Positions 27,336 to 36,030 of a DNA stretch of 64,000 nt are shown piece after piece. The notes under the pieces are model-generated. The model had not been told where the DNA came from. It worked only from the letters and a program-made list of their open reading frames with translations, and made no database searches. The position numbers and the translations under genes are program-made. The stretch is from Bordetella sp. 02P26C-1. GTDB lineage: Bacteria; Pseudomonadota; Gammaproteobacteria; Burkholderiales; Burkholderiaceae_B. How positions within the stretch are numbered: the stretch's first letter is position 1; each line of letters starts with the position of its first letter. The stretch covers positions 219,655 to 283,654 of the forward strand of contig NZ_WSJB01000010.1 in assembly GCF_009763255.1 (NCBI RefSeq), written 5' to 3'.

Positions 27336-27375
27336 AGACCGCCCGCTTTCGTAAACGTAGTCGCGGGTCTTTTTA
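27336..27375 (+). terminator. Probable terminator between convergent Bug and tctA genes
   Basis: AGACC-GCC-CGC (27336 onward) can pair with GCG-GGTCT (ending 27370) with a small bulge, followed directly by a T run (TTTTT). It lies in the 75-base gap between two convergent genes and would end the Bug transcript. Confidence 0.45.
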
Positions 27376-27385
27376 AGGGCGTTGA

Positions 27386-28933
27386 TCACGATTGCTCGGT
27401 TTTTGTTTGAACGTGGCTGGCCGGATTGTCGGAGTCGCCAGCTGGCCTGCGCGAACGCGTCCAGAGCAGGCTCAACAGTGGCCATACCAGCATAATCAGC
27501 GCGGCGGTGGTGATGGTGCCCACCAAGGGATTGGACCAGAACACGTGCAAACCGGTGCCGGGCCCCAGCATGGATTGCCGGAATGCATCTTCCATGCGAT
27601 CCCCCAGTACCAGGGCCAATATCATCGGTGCCAGCGGATAAGAAAGCTTTTTCAGAACGTATCCGATCACGCCGAACAACAGCATGAACCACACATCCAG
27701 CATGGCGTTGTTGACCGAATAGGCGCCGATCGCGCAGACCACGATGATGATGGGCGCGACAATGGCGAATGGGATGCGCAGGATCGCGGCAAACAAGGGG
27801 ACTGTGCTCAACACCAGAATCAGGCCCACGAAATTGCCCAGATACATACTGGCGATCAGGCCCCAGACAAAATCTTTTTGTTCAACAAACAGCAGCGGAC
27901 CGGGCTGCAGGCCCCATATCATGAGTCCGCCGAGCAATACGGCCGCCGTCGCTGAGCCTGGGATGCCCAATGCGAGCATCGGCAACAGCGCAGAGGTTCC
28001 CGAGGCATGCGCGGCCGTTTCGGGCGCGATTACGCCCTCGATTTCGCCTTTCCCAAACTTGTCGCTGTTGCGGGAGAAGCGTTGCGCCAGGCCATAGCCC
28101 ATGAACGATGCCGCCGTGGCGCCGCCGGGCGTGACACCCATCCAGCAACCCACGACCGTGCTGCGAATGAGCGTCATCCAATACTTCGGCATTTCTTTCC
28201 AGGTCTGCAGAACCACGCGCAGATTCATGCGGCCGCTCTTGCCTTCGAATTTGAGGCCTTCCTCCATGCTGACGAGGATTTCGCCAATGCCGAATAAGCC
28301 GATGACTACTACGAGAAAGTCCACGCCGCGCAGCAGCTCTGACCAGCCAAAGGTCATGCGCAGCTCGCCGCTGACCGTATCCATGCCGATGGCGGCCAGG
28401 CCAAAGCCCAGCATCATCGAGATAATCGTCTTGAAAGGGGTTTTCTTGTCCGTGCCGACAAAGCTGCAAAACGTGAGCAAGAACACGGCGAAAAATTCTG
28501 GTGGTCCGAAGCGCAATGCGAATTTCGATACCAGCGGCGCCAGGAACGTGATCAGCAACACGCCGGATAACGCGCCAAAGAACGATCCCGTAAACGACGC
28601 GGTGAGCGCATTGCCCGCGCGGCCCTGCTGCGCCATCGGATAACCGTCGAATGTCGTGGCGACCGATGACGTTTCCCCTGGGATGTTAAACAGAATGGAG
28701 GTGATCGCGCCGGCAAACAACGAGCCCCAGTAAATACACGAGAGCATGATGATGGCCGAAGTGGGCGGCATGGTGAAGGTCAGCGGTAGCAGAATCGCCA
28801 CGCCGTTGGGCCCACCCAGCCCGGGCAGCACGCCGATGATGACCCCCAGTACCAGGCCTATCAGCATCATGCCCAGGTTGTACCAGCTCATCACGGTACC
28901 GAAACCCTGCATCAGCGAGTTCAGCTCATCCAA
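27386..28933 (-). CDS. tctA: Tripartite tricarboxylate transporter large permease TctA
   Basis: The 515-residue inner-membrane protein is the large subunit of a TTT transporter. It has about 11-12 membrane segments and the two TctA signatures: GVIIGVLPGLGGPNGVAILLP near residue 32-50 (core GVLPGLGGPNG) and PGGATAASFMGYG near 270. The start is a TTG at 28933, preceded by GGGAG seven bases away. It works with the TctB and TctC products encoded directly upstream (order C, B, A). The driving ion and substrate are not determined by sequence. Confidence 0.94.
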   Translation of the reverse strand: MDELNSLMQGFGTVMSWYNLGMMLIGLVLGVIIGVLPGLGGPNGVAILLPLTFTMPPTSAIIMLSCIYWGSLFAGAITSILFNIPGETSSVATTFDGYPMAQQGRAGNALTASFTGSFFGALSGVLLITFLAPLVSKFALRFGPPEFFAVFLLTFCSFVGTDKKTPFKTIISMMLGFGLAAIGMDTVSGELRMTFGWSELLRGVDFLVVVIGLFGIGEILVSMEEGLKFEGKSGRMNLRVVLQTWKEMPKYWMTLIRSTVVGCWMGVTPGGATAASFMGYGLAQRFSRNSDKFGKGEIEGVIAPETAAHASGTSALLPMLALGIPGSATAAVLLGGLMIWGLQPGPLLFVEQKDFVWGLIASMYLGNFVGLILVLSTVPLFAAILRIPFAIVAPIIIVVCAIGAYSVNNAMLDVWFMLLFGVIGYVLKKLSYPLAPMILALVLGDRMEDAFRQSMLGPGTGLHVFWSNPLVGTITTAALIMLVWPLLSLLWTRSRRPAGDSDNPASHVQTKTEQS

Positions 28934-28954
28934 TTGTGGTCTCCCTAATGCGGT

Positions 28955-29467
28955 TCAGTAGCCAAACAGGGCTTCGAGCGGGCCCTTGGGCAATGGCACC
29001 AAGAACTGCACCTCGAACATCCAGAACAGCAGCGCGCTCACGCCCACGCTGACCAGCGCCGTCTTTAACCACGGGCACTTACCCAGCAATCGCATAAAGC
29101 CCGCGATAAACACCGTGGAGGCGACATAGATTCCCACCATCTGAATGAGCACGATGTAAAGCGCGGTGGGGATCAGCACCATCAGTACGAGGCGGAATCG
29201 TGACCAGCTGACAAAGACCTCGGTATTGCGATCACGGCTGAACACCGATTTCAGAAAAACCGCCACGCTCGCGATACAGATGATCAAGCCGATATGAAAA
29301 GGGAAATAGCCGGACTCCGGTCCGTCCGGTCCCCATGAGACACCGATATGCTGGTTATCCACCATCATCACCACGCCGATCAAGAAAAACACCACGGCGG
29401 TGATTGCATCGACGGCGCTATGTGTCAGTCCTCGCGGAGACGGGCTGTTCTGCGCTTGTTGGTCCAT
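28955..29467 (-). CDS. tctB: Tripartite tricarboxylate transporter small permease TctB
   Basis: TctB proteins are small, poorly conserved four-helix membrane subunits. This 170-residue product has four hydrophobic segments (about 21-38, 55-72, 90-122, 140-160) and the GPESGYFPFHIGLI motif typical of the family between the first two. It lies 21 bases upstream of tctA and 14 bases downstream of tctC. Confidence 0.9.
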   Translation of the reverse strand: MDQQAQNSPSPRGLTHSAVDAITAVVFFLIGVVMMVDNQHIGVSWGPDGPESGYFPFHIGLIICIASVAVFLKSVFSRDRNTEVFVSWSRFRLVLMVLIPTALYIVLIQMVGIYVASTVFIAGFMRLLGKCPWLKTALVSVGVSALLFWMFEVQFLVPLPKGPLEALFGY

Positions 29468-29481
29468 CCTGTCTCCCCCGT

Positions 29482-30501
29482 TTATTTTTTCGCGGCAAGA
29501 CCGGCTTCCTGCATCAGGGTTTTATGTTTGGCCTCGTCTTGCTCGAGGAACTTGACGAAGTCTTCGCCTGTGCGAAAGTCGGGTTTGAGCGCCTGTTTGG
29601 CCAGGTAGTCTTTCCATTCCTCGGTCTCGCTGATCTTCTTGATCAGGTCAGCGTAATAGGCGGCTTGCTCGGGGGTCGTGTCAGGCGGCAGGAAAAACGC
29701 GCGCAGCATTTGATACTGCACGTCGTAGCCGGATTCCTTGCAAGTGGGGATGTCGGCCCAGGACTGGGTTTTGGTGATCTTGTCCTTGAAGGCCATGCGT
29801 TCGTCGGCGAACACGCATAGTGCATTGATCTGATCGGCACGCCACTGCGCGATGTTCTCGCTGGGATTGTTGACGTTCGAGTCCGTGTGCTTGCCTACGA
29901 GTTGGGTGGCCGCTTCGCCACCGCTCTTATAGGGCACATAGGTGAACTTCACATCGGCCGCTTTTTCCAGTGCGACGGTGATGATCTGGTCTTCCCGCTT
30001 GGCGCCCGTGCCGCCCATTTTGAATTTTCCCGGGGGAGCGGCCCTGACCGCTTCGATATATTCCTTCGGGGTTTTATAGGGTTCTTCAGCGTTGGTCCAC
30101 AAGACGAACTCGTCTTGAGCAATCATGGCGACCGGATTCAGGTCGCGCCAGTTAAAGGGCAGATTGACCGCGAGTGGCAGGGTATAGATGGCGGAAAAGG
30201 CCACCATGAGTTTGTGCGGATTCTTGGCCGAGGCCTTGGTATCCATGATCCCTTCCGCACCGCTTGCGCCACCTTTGTTCAATACGACGGTGGACTGCTT
30301 CATGAGGTTGTGTTTGAGGATGATGCTTTGAATCGTGCGCGCCATCTGATCGGATGCGCCGCCCGCGCCAGCGGGAACGATGATTTCAACGGAGCGGGTG
30401 GGCTCCCACGCATGCGCGGGACTTATGCACAGTCCAGCCAGCAGGGAGGCCGAGGCCCCTATCCAAGTTTTGACAGACAGCGTGCGATTCAGGTGCTTCA
30501 T
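29482..30501 (-). CDS. tctC: Tripartite tricarboxylate transporter binding protein TctC
   Basis: The 339-residue Bug-family receptor has a signal peptide of about 31 residues (ends PAHA) and the mature start WEPTRSVEIIVPAGAGGASD. The sequence is more diverged than the other Bug proteins here (KSGGEAATQLVGKHTDSNVNNP region). It is the only one of the four in this window that is directly linked to tctB and tctA, so it is the cognate receptor. The start follows GGAGGAG. The aminotransferase gene lies 146 bases upstream on the same strand. Confidence 0.92.
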   Translation of the reverse strand: MKHLNRTLSVKTWIGASASLLAGLCISPAHAWEPTRSVEIIVPAGAGGASDQMARTIQSIILKHNLMKQSTVVLNKGGASGAEGIMDTKASAKNPHKLMVAFSAIYTLPLAVNLPFNWRDLNPVAMIAQDEFVLWTNAEEPYKTPKEYIEAVRAAPPGKFKMGGTGAKREDQIITVALEKAADVKFTYVPYKSGGEAATQLVGKHTDSNVNNPSENIAQWRADQINALCVFADERMAFKDKITKTQSWADIPTCKESGYDVQYQMLRAFFLPPDTTPEQAAYYADLIKKISETEEWKDYLAKQALKPDFRTGEDFVKFLEQDEAKHKTLMQEAGLAAKK

Positions 30502-30647
30502 CAGTGTCTCCTCCGGGTCATGCCACGGGTTATGTCGTGCTTGCGATACACCTTGTTATTGAGCGGTCCTGCGTGTCCGATTGCTGCGTGTGCTGCGTTC
30601 CTTCGTGAATACTCAGGGATTCTGGTTGTGCGTGAAATGTCGGATCG

Positions 30648-31850
30648 TCAGCGCGCCGAAGGCTGCGCCTGACTGGTTTCCGCGAGGTAATCGAGCGCCA
30701 CTTGCAGCCCGCCATGGCGATGCGGCACGCCTGCCTTCATCAAGCCCATTTCAACACCGGCCAGCGTGCCACATAGCGTCAGATCATTGAAGTCGCCCAA
30801 ATGGCCAATGCGGAATATCTTGTCGGACAGCTTGCTCAGGCCCTGCCCCAGCGACATGTTGAAATGGGTGAGGATGGTCTTGCGTAATGCGTCGGCGCTA
30901 TGGCCTTCGGGCATGACCACGGCCGTGAGCGCAGGGCTGTATTCCTCGGGTTTCAAGCACAGAATCTCCAGACCCCACGCGCGCACGGCACGGCGAGTCG
31001 CCTCGGCATGCCGTTGATGACGGGCGAATACGTTGTCCAGGCCTTCGTCCAGCAGCATTCCTATGGCTTCATACAGGCCGTAAAGCAGGTTCGTGGCGGG
31101 TGTGTAGGGGAAGTAGCCAGAGGCATTAATGGCCAGCATTTCCTTCCAGTCCCAATACGAGCGCGGCAATTTGGCGCTGTCAGAGGCTTTCAAGGCCTTG
31201 GCACTGATCGCGTTGAATGCCAGGCCGGGTGGCAACATCAGACCCTTCTGCGAGCCCGCCACCGTGACATCAACGCCCCAGGCATCATGGCGGTATTGCA
31301 CCGATCCCAGGGAAGAGATCGTATCGACCATCAGCAAGGCCGGATGGCCGGTGTCATCGAGCGCGCGGCGCACTGCCTGTACATCGCTGACCACGCCGGT
31401 CGCGGTTTCATTGTGCACGACGCAAACCGCCTTGATTTCGTGAGCGGTGTCGGCAGCCAGACGCTCGGCAATCTGGCGGGGATCGGCGCCATGACGCCAA
31501 TCGCCTTGTTGGAATTCCACTTGCAAGCCGAGGCGATCGGCAATGCGCTTCCACAGCGTGGCGAAATGACCCGTCTCCGCCATCAACACCTTATCGCCAG
31601 GCGACATCGTATTGACCAACGCGGCCTCCCATCCGCCGGTGCCAGAGGCCGGATAAATGATGACATCCGATTCGGTCTGGAAGATTTTTTTCATCCCTCC
31701 CAATACCGCTTTGCCGAGTTCACCGAACTCCGGACCCCGGTGGTCAATCGTTGGATTGTCCATGGCCCGCAGGACGCGATCAGGCACATTGGTGGGACCG
31801 GGAATCTGCAAAAAATGACGACCGGACGGGTGCGAATGCAGACGCATCAT
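30648..31850 (-). CDS. Serine-glyoxylate/alanine-glyoxylate-type aminotransferase
   Basis: This 400-residue class V PLP enzyme transfers an amino group from serine or alanine to glyoxylate. Motifs are FLQIPGPTNVPDRVL at the start, YPASGTGGWEAAL near 66, HNETATGVVSD near 146, MVDTISSLG near 174 and the PLP lysine at about 202 in GSQKGLMLPPG. I start at ATG 31850 because GGAG lies six bases upstream; the frame continues further but without a ribosome site. A GntR-type operator lies 21 bases before it. The GlcD-GlcF-like enzyme across the divergent region could make glyoxylate, which this enzyme would then convert to glycine. Confidence 0.9.
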   Translation of the reverse strand: MMRLHSHPSGRHFLQIPGPTNVPDRVLRAMDNPTIDHRGPEFGELGKAVLGGMKKIFQTESDVIIYPASGTGGWEAALVNTMSPGDKVLMAETGHFATLWKRIADRLGLQVEFQQGDWRHGADPRQIAERLAADTAHEIKAVCVVHNETATGVVSDVQAVRRALDDTGHPALLMVDTISSLGSVQYRHDAWGVDVTVAGSQKGLMLPPGLAFNAISAKALKASDSAKLPRSYWDWKEMLAINASGYFPYTPATNLLYGLYEAIGMLLDEGLDNVFARHQRHAEATRRAVRAWGLEILCLKPEEYSPALTAVVMPEGHSADALRKTILTHFNMSLGQGLSKLSDKIFRIGHLGDFNDLTLCGTLAGVEMGLMKAGVPHRHGGLQVALDYLAETSQAQPSAR

Positions 31851-31871
31851 AAGGCGCTCCAACGTAAATTT

Positions 31872-31882
31872 TTGGTATACAA
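31872..31882. promoter_or_regulatory. GntR(FCD)-type operator, copy 1, before the aminotransferase gene
   Basis: TTGGTATACAA, built around the palindrome GTATAC, lies 21 bases upstream of the aminotransferase start (minus strand). Its reverse complement recurs at 32029-32039 at the start of the adjacent FCD-type GntR gene. The form fits the GT-N-AC core common to FadR-subfamily sites. Confidence 0.65.
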
Positions 31883-32028
31883 GCTGCCAATGTTGTTGAA
31901 GAATACGCATCAAACAGTCACGCATGCAAGCATAAATTATGCGGCACCACAGCAATTTTCTCCGGTAAAACGCGGGGTTTTTCGGGGGTGTGCGGTGGAG
32001 CAGGCGAGATCGGCCGCAACCATTAATT

Positions 32029-32039
32029 TTGTATACCAA
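32029..32039. promoter_or_regulatory. GntR(FCD)-type operator, copy 2, overlapping the regulator's start codon
   Basis: TTGTATACCAA is the exact reverse complement of the site at 31872-31882. Its last base is the A of the regulator's ATG (32039-32041). Binding there would block the gene's own expression. Confidence 0.65.
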
Positions 32040-32758
32040 TGAATTTGACACCGTTACTGCCCGAGGCAACATCACCCACCGGTTCGGTAGAAACCACCGA
32101 TCGCCGCACCTTGCCCAGCACCATCGCTCAACAACTGCGCGACATGATCACTGAAGGGGAATTACCCCCCGGGGCGCGGCTGAACGAGCGCAGCTTGTGC
32201 GACAAATTGGAGGTCTCACGCACGCCGTTGCGCGAAGCGTTTCGACTGTTGGCCGCCGATGGCCTGGTCAATCTGCAGCCCAATCGGGGCGCGCAGGTGG
32301 TCGCGCTGTCGCCGCAGGATATTCGCGAAAGTTTCGAGGTCTTGGGCGGCCTGGAGGCCTTGTCTGGTGAATTGGCGTGTGAACACATTACCGACGAGGA
32401 AATCGCCGAGATCCGCGCATTGACCTTTGAGATGCAAGCCAGTCACGCGCGCCGCAATATGCCGGCGTACTTTCACGTCAACCGCGCGATTCATGACCGT
32501 ATCAACGCGGCCGCGCGCAACCAGTTGTTGAGCAACGTCTACCAGAACATCAATCTGCGTGTGCAGAGCCTGCGATTTCGCTCGAATCTCAATGCGGAAA
32601 AGTGGGACAAGGCGATGTCGGAGCATCTGGAAATGGTCGATGCGCTGGCCGCGCGCGACGGCCAGCGGTTAGGGCGTTTGATGCGCCAGCACTTGCGTCG
32701 CAAGGGCGAGGCGGTGTTGGAGGCGCTGGCGCTGGAATCCCAGGCGCCCGCTGGATAA
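32039..32758 (+). CDS. GntR-family regulator with FCD domain (FadR subfamily)
   Basis: The 239-residue protein has a GntR winged helix at about 28-92 (LRDMITEGELPPGARLNERS, then KLEVSRTPLREAFRLL) and an all-helical FCD ligand domain with conserved metal-type histidines (HVNRAIHD and EHLEMVDAL). FCD regulators respond to small organic acids. No ribosome site precedes ATG 32039 and an operator overlaps it, so the mRNA may be leaderless, or the true start may be downstream. It lies between the divergent aminotransferase gene and the GlcD-GlcF-like gene (66 bases downstream), which it probably regulates together. Confidence 0.9.
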   Translation: MNLTPLLPEATSPTGSVETTDRRTLPSTIAQQLRDMITEGELPPGARLNERSLCDKLEVSRTPLREAFRLLAADGLVNLQPNRGAQVVALSPQDIRESFEVLGGLEALSGELACEHITDEEIAEIRALTFEMQASHARRNMPAYFHVNRAIHDRINAAARNQLLSNVYQNINLRVQSLRFRSNLNAEKWDKAMSEHLEMVDALAARDGQRLGRLMRQHLRRKGEAVLEALALESQAPAG

Positions 32759-32824
32759 AGATCCGCCGATGCTTGACCCGCAGACGCGGTATGAGATCGC
32801 TGTGTTGAACCGTTGAGGAGCCCT

Positions 32825-35800
32825 ATGAGCGCATTCAAAGTTTCGCCCGCCCCGACCGATTTGAACGCTGAACAAGCCGAGTTGGCGAGACGGTTGCGCC
32901 AGCACACGCAGGGCGAAGTGCGCTTCGATCGGGCAGACCGGGGGCGATATAGCACCGATGCATCGATCTATCAGATTGAACCCGTGGGGGTGTTGATCCC
33001 GCGCAGCGTCGATGATGTCGCCGTCGCGTTGCAACACTGCCGCGAGCTGCACATCCCGGTGCTGGCGCGTGGCGCGGGGACTTCGCAATGCGGCCAAACC
33101 GTGGGCGCCGCGCTGGTCATCGACAACAGCAAATACCTGAACCGGGTGCTGGATTTTGATCTCGCGGCCATGACGGTCACGGTGGAACCGGGTATTGTGC
33201 TGGACCATCTCAATGCATGGCTCAAGCCGCATGGCGTGTGGTTCCCCGTGGATGTCAGCACCTCCGCGCAATGCACTTTGGGCGGGATGGCAGGCAATAA
33301 CTCCTGTGGTTCGCGCTCGATTGCCTACGGCAACATGGTTCACAACGTAGCGAGCATCGAGGCGCTGCTGCTGGATGGCACGCAAGCCGTGTTCTGCGAA
33401 GAGCGCCGGATGCAGAATGCGCCCGAGCGGGTACGCACGTTGATGCAGACGCTGCGCGATATCGCCACTCGCGAACGGGAAGAAATCGAACGGCAGGTGC
33501 CACGTGTGTTGCGCCGCGTGGGTGGCTATAACGTCGATATCTATCACCCACAAAGTCCACGCCCCTACAGCCCGGACGGTGACATCAACCTCGCGCACAT
33601 GCTGGTGGGCAGCGAGGGCACGCTGGCTTATACGCGTAGCATCACCCTCAAACTCTCTCCCCTGCCAGTGGCCAAGGCGCTGGGCGTGGTCAACTTTCCA
33701 ACGTTTTATCAGGCGATGGATATGACGCGCCATATCGTGGCGCTGGGGCCTTGTGCCGTCGAGCTGGTGGATCGCACGATGATCGATCTGGCGCGCGGCA
33801 ATCCGGCTTTCCGACCCGTGATCGAAAAGGCGCTGACGGGCGAGCCCGAAGCCATACTGCTGGTGGAGTTCGCCGGCGAGTCGCATGCCGAGCAGGTGGC
33901 GAATCTGGGTCGGTTGGTCGAGCTCATGGCCGACCTCGGTTTGCCGGGCAGCGTGATAGAGATGCCCGATGCCGCCGCGCAAAAGGCGTTGTGGGATGTG
34001 CGTAAAGCCGGTCTCAATATCATGATGAGCATGCGCGGCGACGGCAAGCCGGTGTCATTCATTGAGGACTGCGCGGTGCCTCTTGAGCATCTGGCCGACT
34101 ACACCAGTCAGTTAACCGAGGTGTTTGCCAAGCATGGCACGAAGGGCACTTGGTACGCGCATGCTTCGGTCGGAACGCTGCACGTGCGGCCGATCTTGGA
34201 TATGCGTCGCGATGGCGCAGCCAAGATGCGCGCGATCGCCGAAGAAGCGGGGGAGTTGGTGCGGCGTTATAAGGGCGCCTTCTCCGGCGAGCATGGCGAT
34301 GGCTTGGTGCGCAGCGAATGGGTCGCGTGGCAATTTGGCCCGCGCCTGATGCGTGCCTTTGAAGCGATCAAGGACGCGTTCGATCCCGACCGGTTGATGA
34401 ACCCGGGTAAGATCGTGCGCGGCACCAGGATGGACGACCGATCCTTGTTCCGGTTTAAACCGGACTATCGCGTGATCGCTCTGCAGCCCGCGCTGGATTG
34501 GTCGGGATGGGACGTGCGTGCCGATCCCGCCACGGAAACGATGACGCCGGCCGGCACGGGCGGTGATCCGGCACGCGGTTTTGGTAAAGCTGTGGAGATG
34601 TGCAACAACAACGGGCATTGCCGTAAGTTCGATGCCGGCACCATGTGTCCCAGCTATCGTGTCACGCGCGACGAACAGCATCTCACCCGAGGTCGGGCCA
34701 ACACGCTGCGGTTGGCCTTGTCGGGACAGCTAGGATCCGATGCGTTGGCCAGCGACGCGCTGCGCGAGACCATGGATCTGTGCGTCAGTTGCAAGGGTTG
34801 CAAGCGCGACTGCCCGACCGGCGTGGATATGGCGAAGATGAAGATCGAGTTCCTTAGCCATTGGCGCCAGCAGCGCGGCGTGCGCATCAAGGACAGGCTG
34901 ATTGCAACGCTGCCCCGGTGGGCCCCCTGGGCGGCGCGTTTGCCCTGGTTGTTTAATCTGCGCGACCGCGTGCCGGGTGCGGCGCAGATTTCGGAGCGTT
35001 GGTTCGGTCTGTCGGCAAAGCGCAACCTTCCAGCATGGCGCTCTGACGTGTTTACGCGCACAGCCTCATCGGTCCCTGCGGAGCAAGCAGATGTGGTGCT
35101 GTTTGCTGATACCTTTAACAACTATCTGGAGCCGGATAACGCGCGTGCCGCATTGGCGGTGTTGCAAGCCGCAGGCTATCGCGTGGCGATCGCGCGGCCG
35201 GACGCAACAGATGCCCAGCCCCAGCGGCCGCTGTGCTGCGGTCGCACCTATTTGTCGGCCGGGATGGTGGACGAGGCGCGAGCGGAGGCGCTGCGCGTCG
35301 TTCAAGCCATGCGCCCTTACGTTGAGCGCGGCATCCCCGTGATCGGGCTGGAGCCATCTTGCCTGCTGTCGTTGCGCGACGAGTTTCTCGTGATGGGCCT
35401 GGGTGACGAGGCGCAGGCCTTGTCCACGCAGGCGCTGCTATTCGAGGAATTCCTGGCTCGTGAGCATCAGGCCGGGAGGTTAACTCTGGCGCTTCAGGCG
35501 TTGCCGCAAAAGCGCGCGCTGTTGCACGGCCATTGTCATCAGAAAGCGTTTGATGCGGTCAAGCCCGTGCAGCGCATACTTGGGCTGATTCCCGACTTGA
35601 AGGTGGAACTGATTGAATCCAGCTGCTGCGGCATGGCGGGCAGTTTTGGTTACGAGGCCTCGCATTACGAGACCTCGATGCAAATGGCGGAGCTGTCGCT
35701 GCTGCCCGCGATGAGGCAGGCGGATACCGATACCTTGCTGATCGCGGATGGAACCAGCTGCCGCCATCAAATCGCGCACGGTTTGCATACGCACGGCGGG

Positions 35801-35863
35801 CGGCAAGCCGAGCATGTTGCCCGCGTACTGCAAAAGGCCTTGCCAGCGGCACGCGCCGTGTGA
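32825..35863 (+). CDS. FAD-linked oxidase fused to an iron-sulfur/CCG subunit (GlcD-GlcF or D-lactate/D-2-hydroxyacid dehydrogenase type)
   Basis: The 1012-residue protein joins two enzyme parts. Residues about 50-230 are an FAD-binding PCMH domain (ARGAGTSQCGQ, LGGMAGNNSCGSRSIAYGN) and 260-540 its oxidase C-terminal domain. Then come iron-sulfur ligands: Cys593, 599 and 608, and the ferredoxin motif CVSCKGCKRDCP with Cys653, 656, 659, 663. Two cysteine-rich CCG domains follow (CCGRTYLSAG, SSCCGMAGSFG). This build oxidises D-2-hydroxyacids such as glycolate, D-lactate or D-2-hydroxyglutarate and passes electrons to the respiratory chain. With a glyoxylate aminotransferase next door, glycolate is attractive, but D-lactate cannot be excluded. 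ATG 32825 follows GAGGAG. Confidence 0.88.
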   Translation: MSAFKVSPAPTDLNAEQAELARRLRQHTQGEVRFDRADRGRYSTDASIYQIEPVGVLIPRSVDDVAVALQHCRELHIPVLARGAGTSQCGQTVGAALVIDNSKYLNRVLDFDLAAMTVTVEPGIVLDHLNAWLKPHGVWFPVDVSTSAQCTLGGMAGNNSCGSRSIAYGNMVHNVASIEALLLDGTQAVFCEERRMQNAPERVRTLMQTLRDIATREREEIERQVPRVLRRVGGYNVDIYHPQSPRPYSPDGDINLAHMLVGSEGTLAYTRSITLKLSPLPVAKALGVVNFPTFYQAMDMTRHIVALGPCAVELVDRTMIDLARGNPAFRPVIEKALTGEPEAILLVEFAGESHAEQVANLGRLVELMADLGLPGSVIEMPDAAAQKALWDVRKAGLNIMMSMRGDGKPVSFIEDCAVPLEHLADYTSQLTEVFAKHGTKGTWYAHASVGTLHVRPILDMRRDGAAKMRAIAEEAGELVRRYKGAFSGEHGDGLVRSEWVAWQFGPRLMRAFEAIKDAFDPDRLMNPGKIVRGTRMDDRSLFRFKPDYRVIALQPALDWSGWDVRADPATETMTPAGTGGDPARGFGKAVEMCNNNGHCRKFDAGTMCPSYRVTRDEQHLTRGRANTLRLALSGQLGSDALASDALRETMDLCVSCKGCKRDCPTGVDMAKMKIEFLSHWRQQRGVRIKDRLIATLPRWAPWAARLPWLFNLRDRVPGAAQISERWFGLSAKRNLPAWRSDVFTRTASSVPAEQADVVLFADTFNNYLEPDNARAALAVLQAAGYRVAIARPDATDAQPQRPLCCGRTYLSAGMVDEARAEALRVVQAMRPYVERGIPVIGLEPSCLLSLRDEFLVMGLGDEAQALSTQALLFEEFLAREHQAGRLTLALQALPQKRALLHGHCHQKAFDAVKPVQRILGLIPDLKVELIESSCCGMAGSFGYEASHYETSMQMAELSLLPAMRQADTDTLLIADGTSCRHQIAHGLHTHGGRQAEHVARVLQKALPAARAV

Positions 35864-35891
35864 GCGGCCGCCGGTGCAAGCGCAGTCGTTG

Positions 35892-36014
35892 TCAGATCAT
35901 CGACTCGCCGGTTTCTTTGGCGCGTTTTACATCGCGGCGTAATGCCACGAGGAGAATAGCCAGAATCGCCGCCGAGATGACGGGCCAAACAAGGATATAA
36001 AGCGTCAGTAGCAT
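35892..36014 (-). CDS. 40-residue single-span membrane protein, symporter accessory candidate
   Basis: The product is 40 residues: one hydrophobic helix (about residues 3-25) followed by a basic, polar tail (RRDVKRAKETGESMI). AAGGAG lies eight bases before ATG 36014, a strong ribosome site, and the gene begins 16 bases after the stop of the sodium:solute symporter gene. Small single-helix partners of sodium symporters are known in several transporter families, which makes a role as accessory subunit plausible. I do not recognise a named family. Confidence 0.75.
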   Translation of the reverse strand: MLLTLYILVWPVISAAILAILLVALRRDVKRAKETGESMI

Positions 36015-36030
36015 CTTGGACTCCTTTCGA

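Noticed and set aside
30900..32042. Open frame of 380 codons on the plus strand opposite the glyoxylate-type aminotransferase gene
   Set aside because: It mirrors the codon pattern of the real gene on the other strand, has no ribosome site and no protein-family motif.
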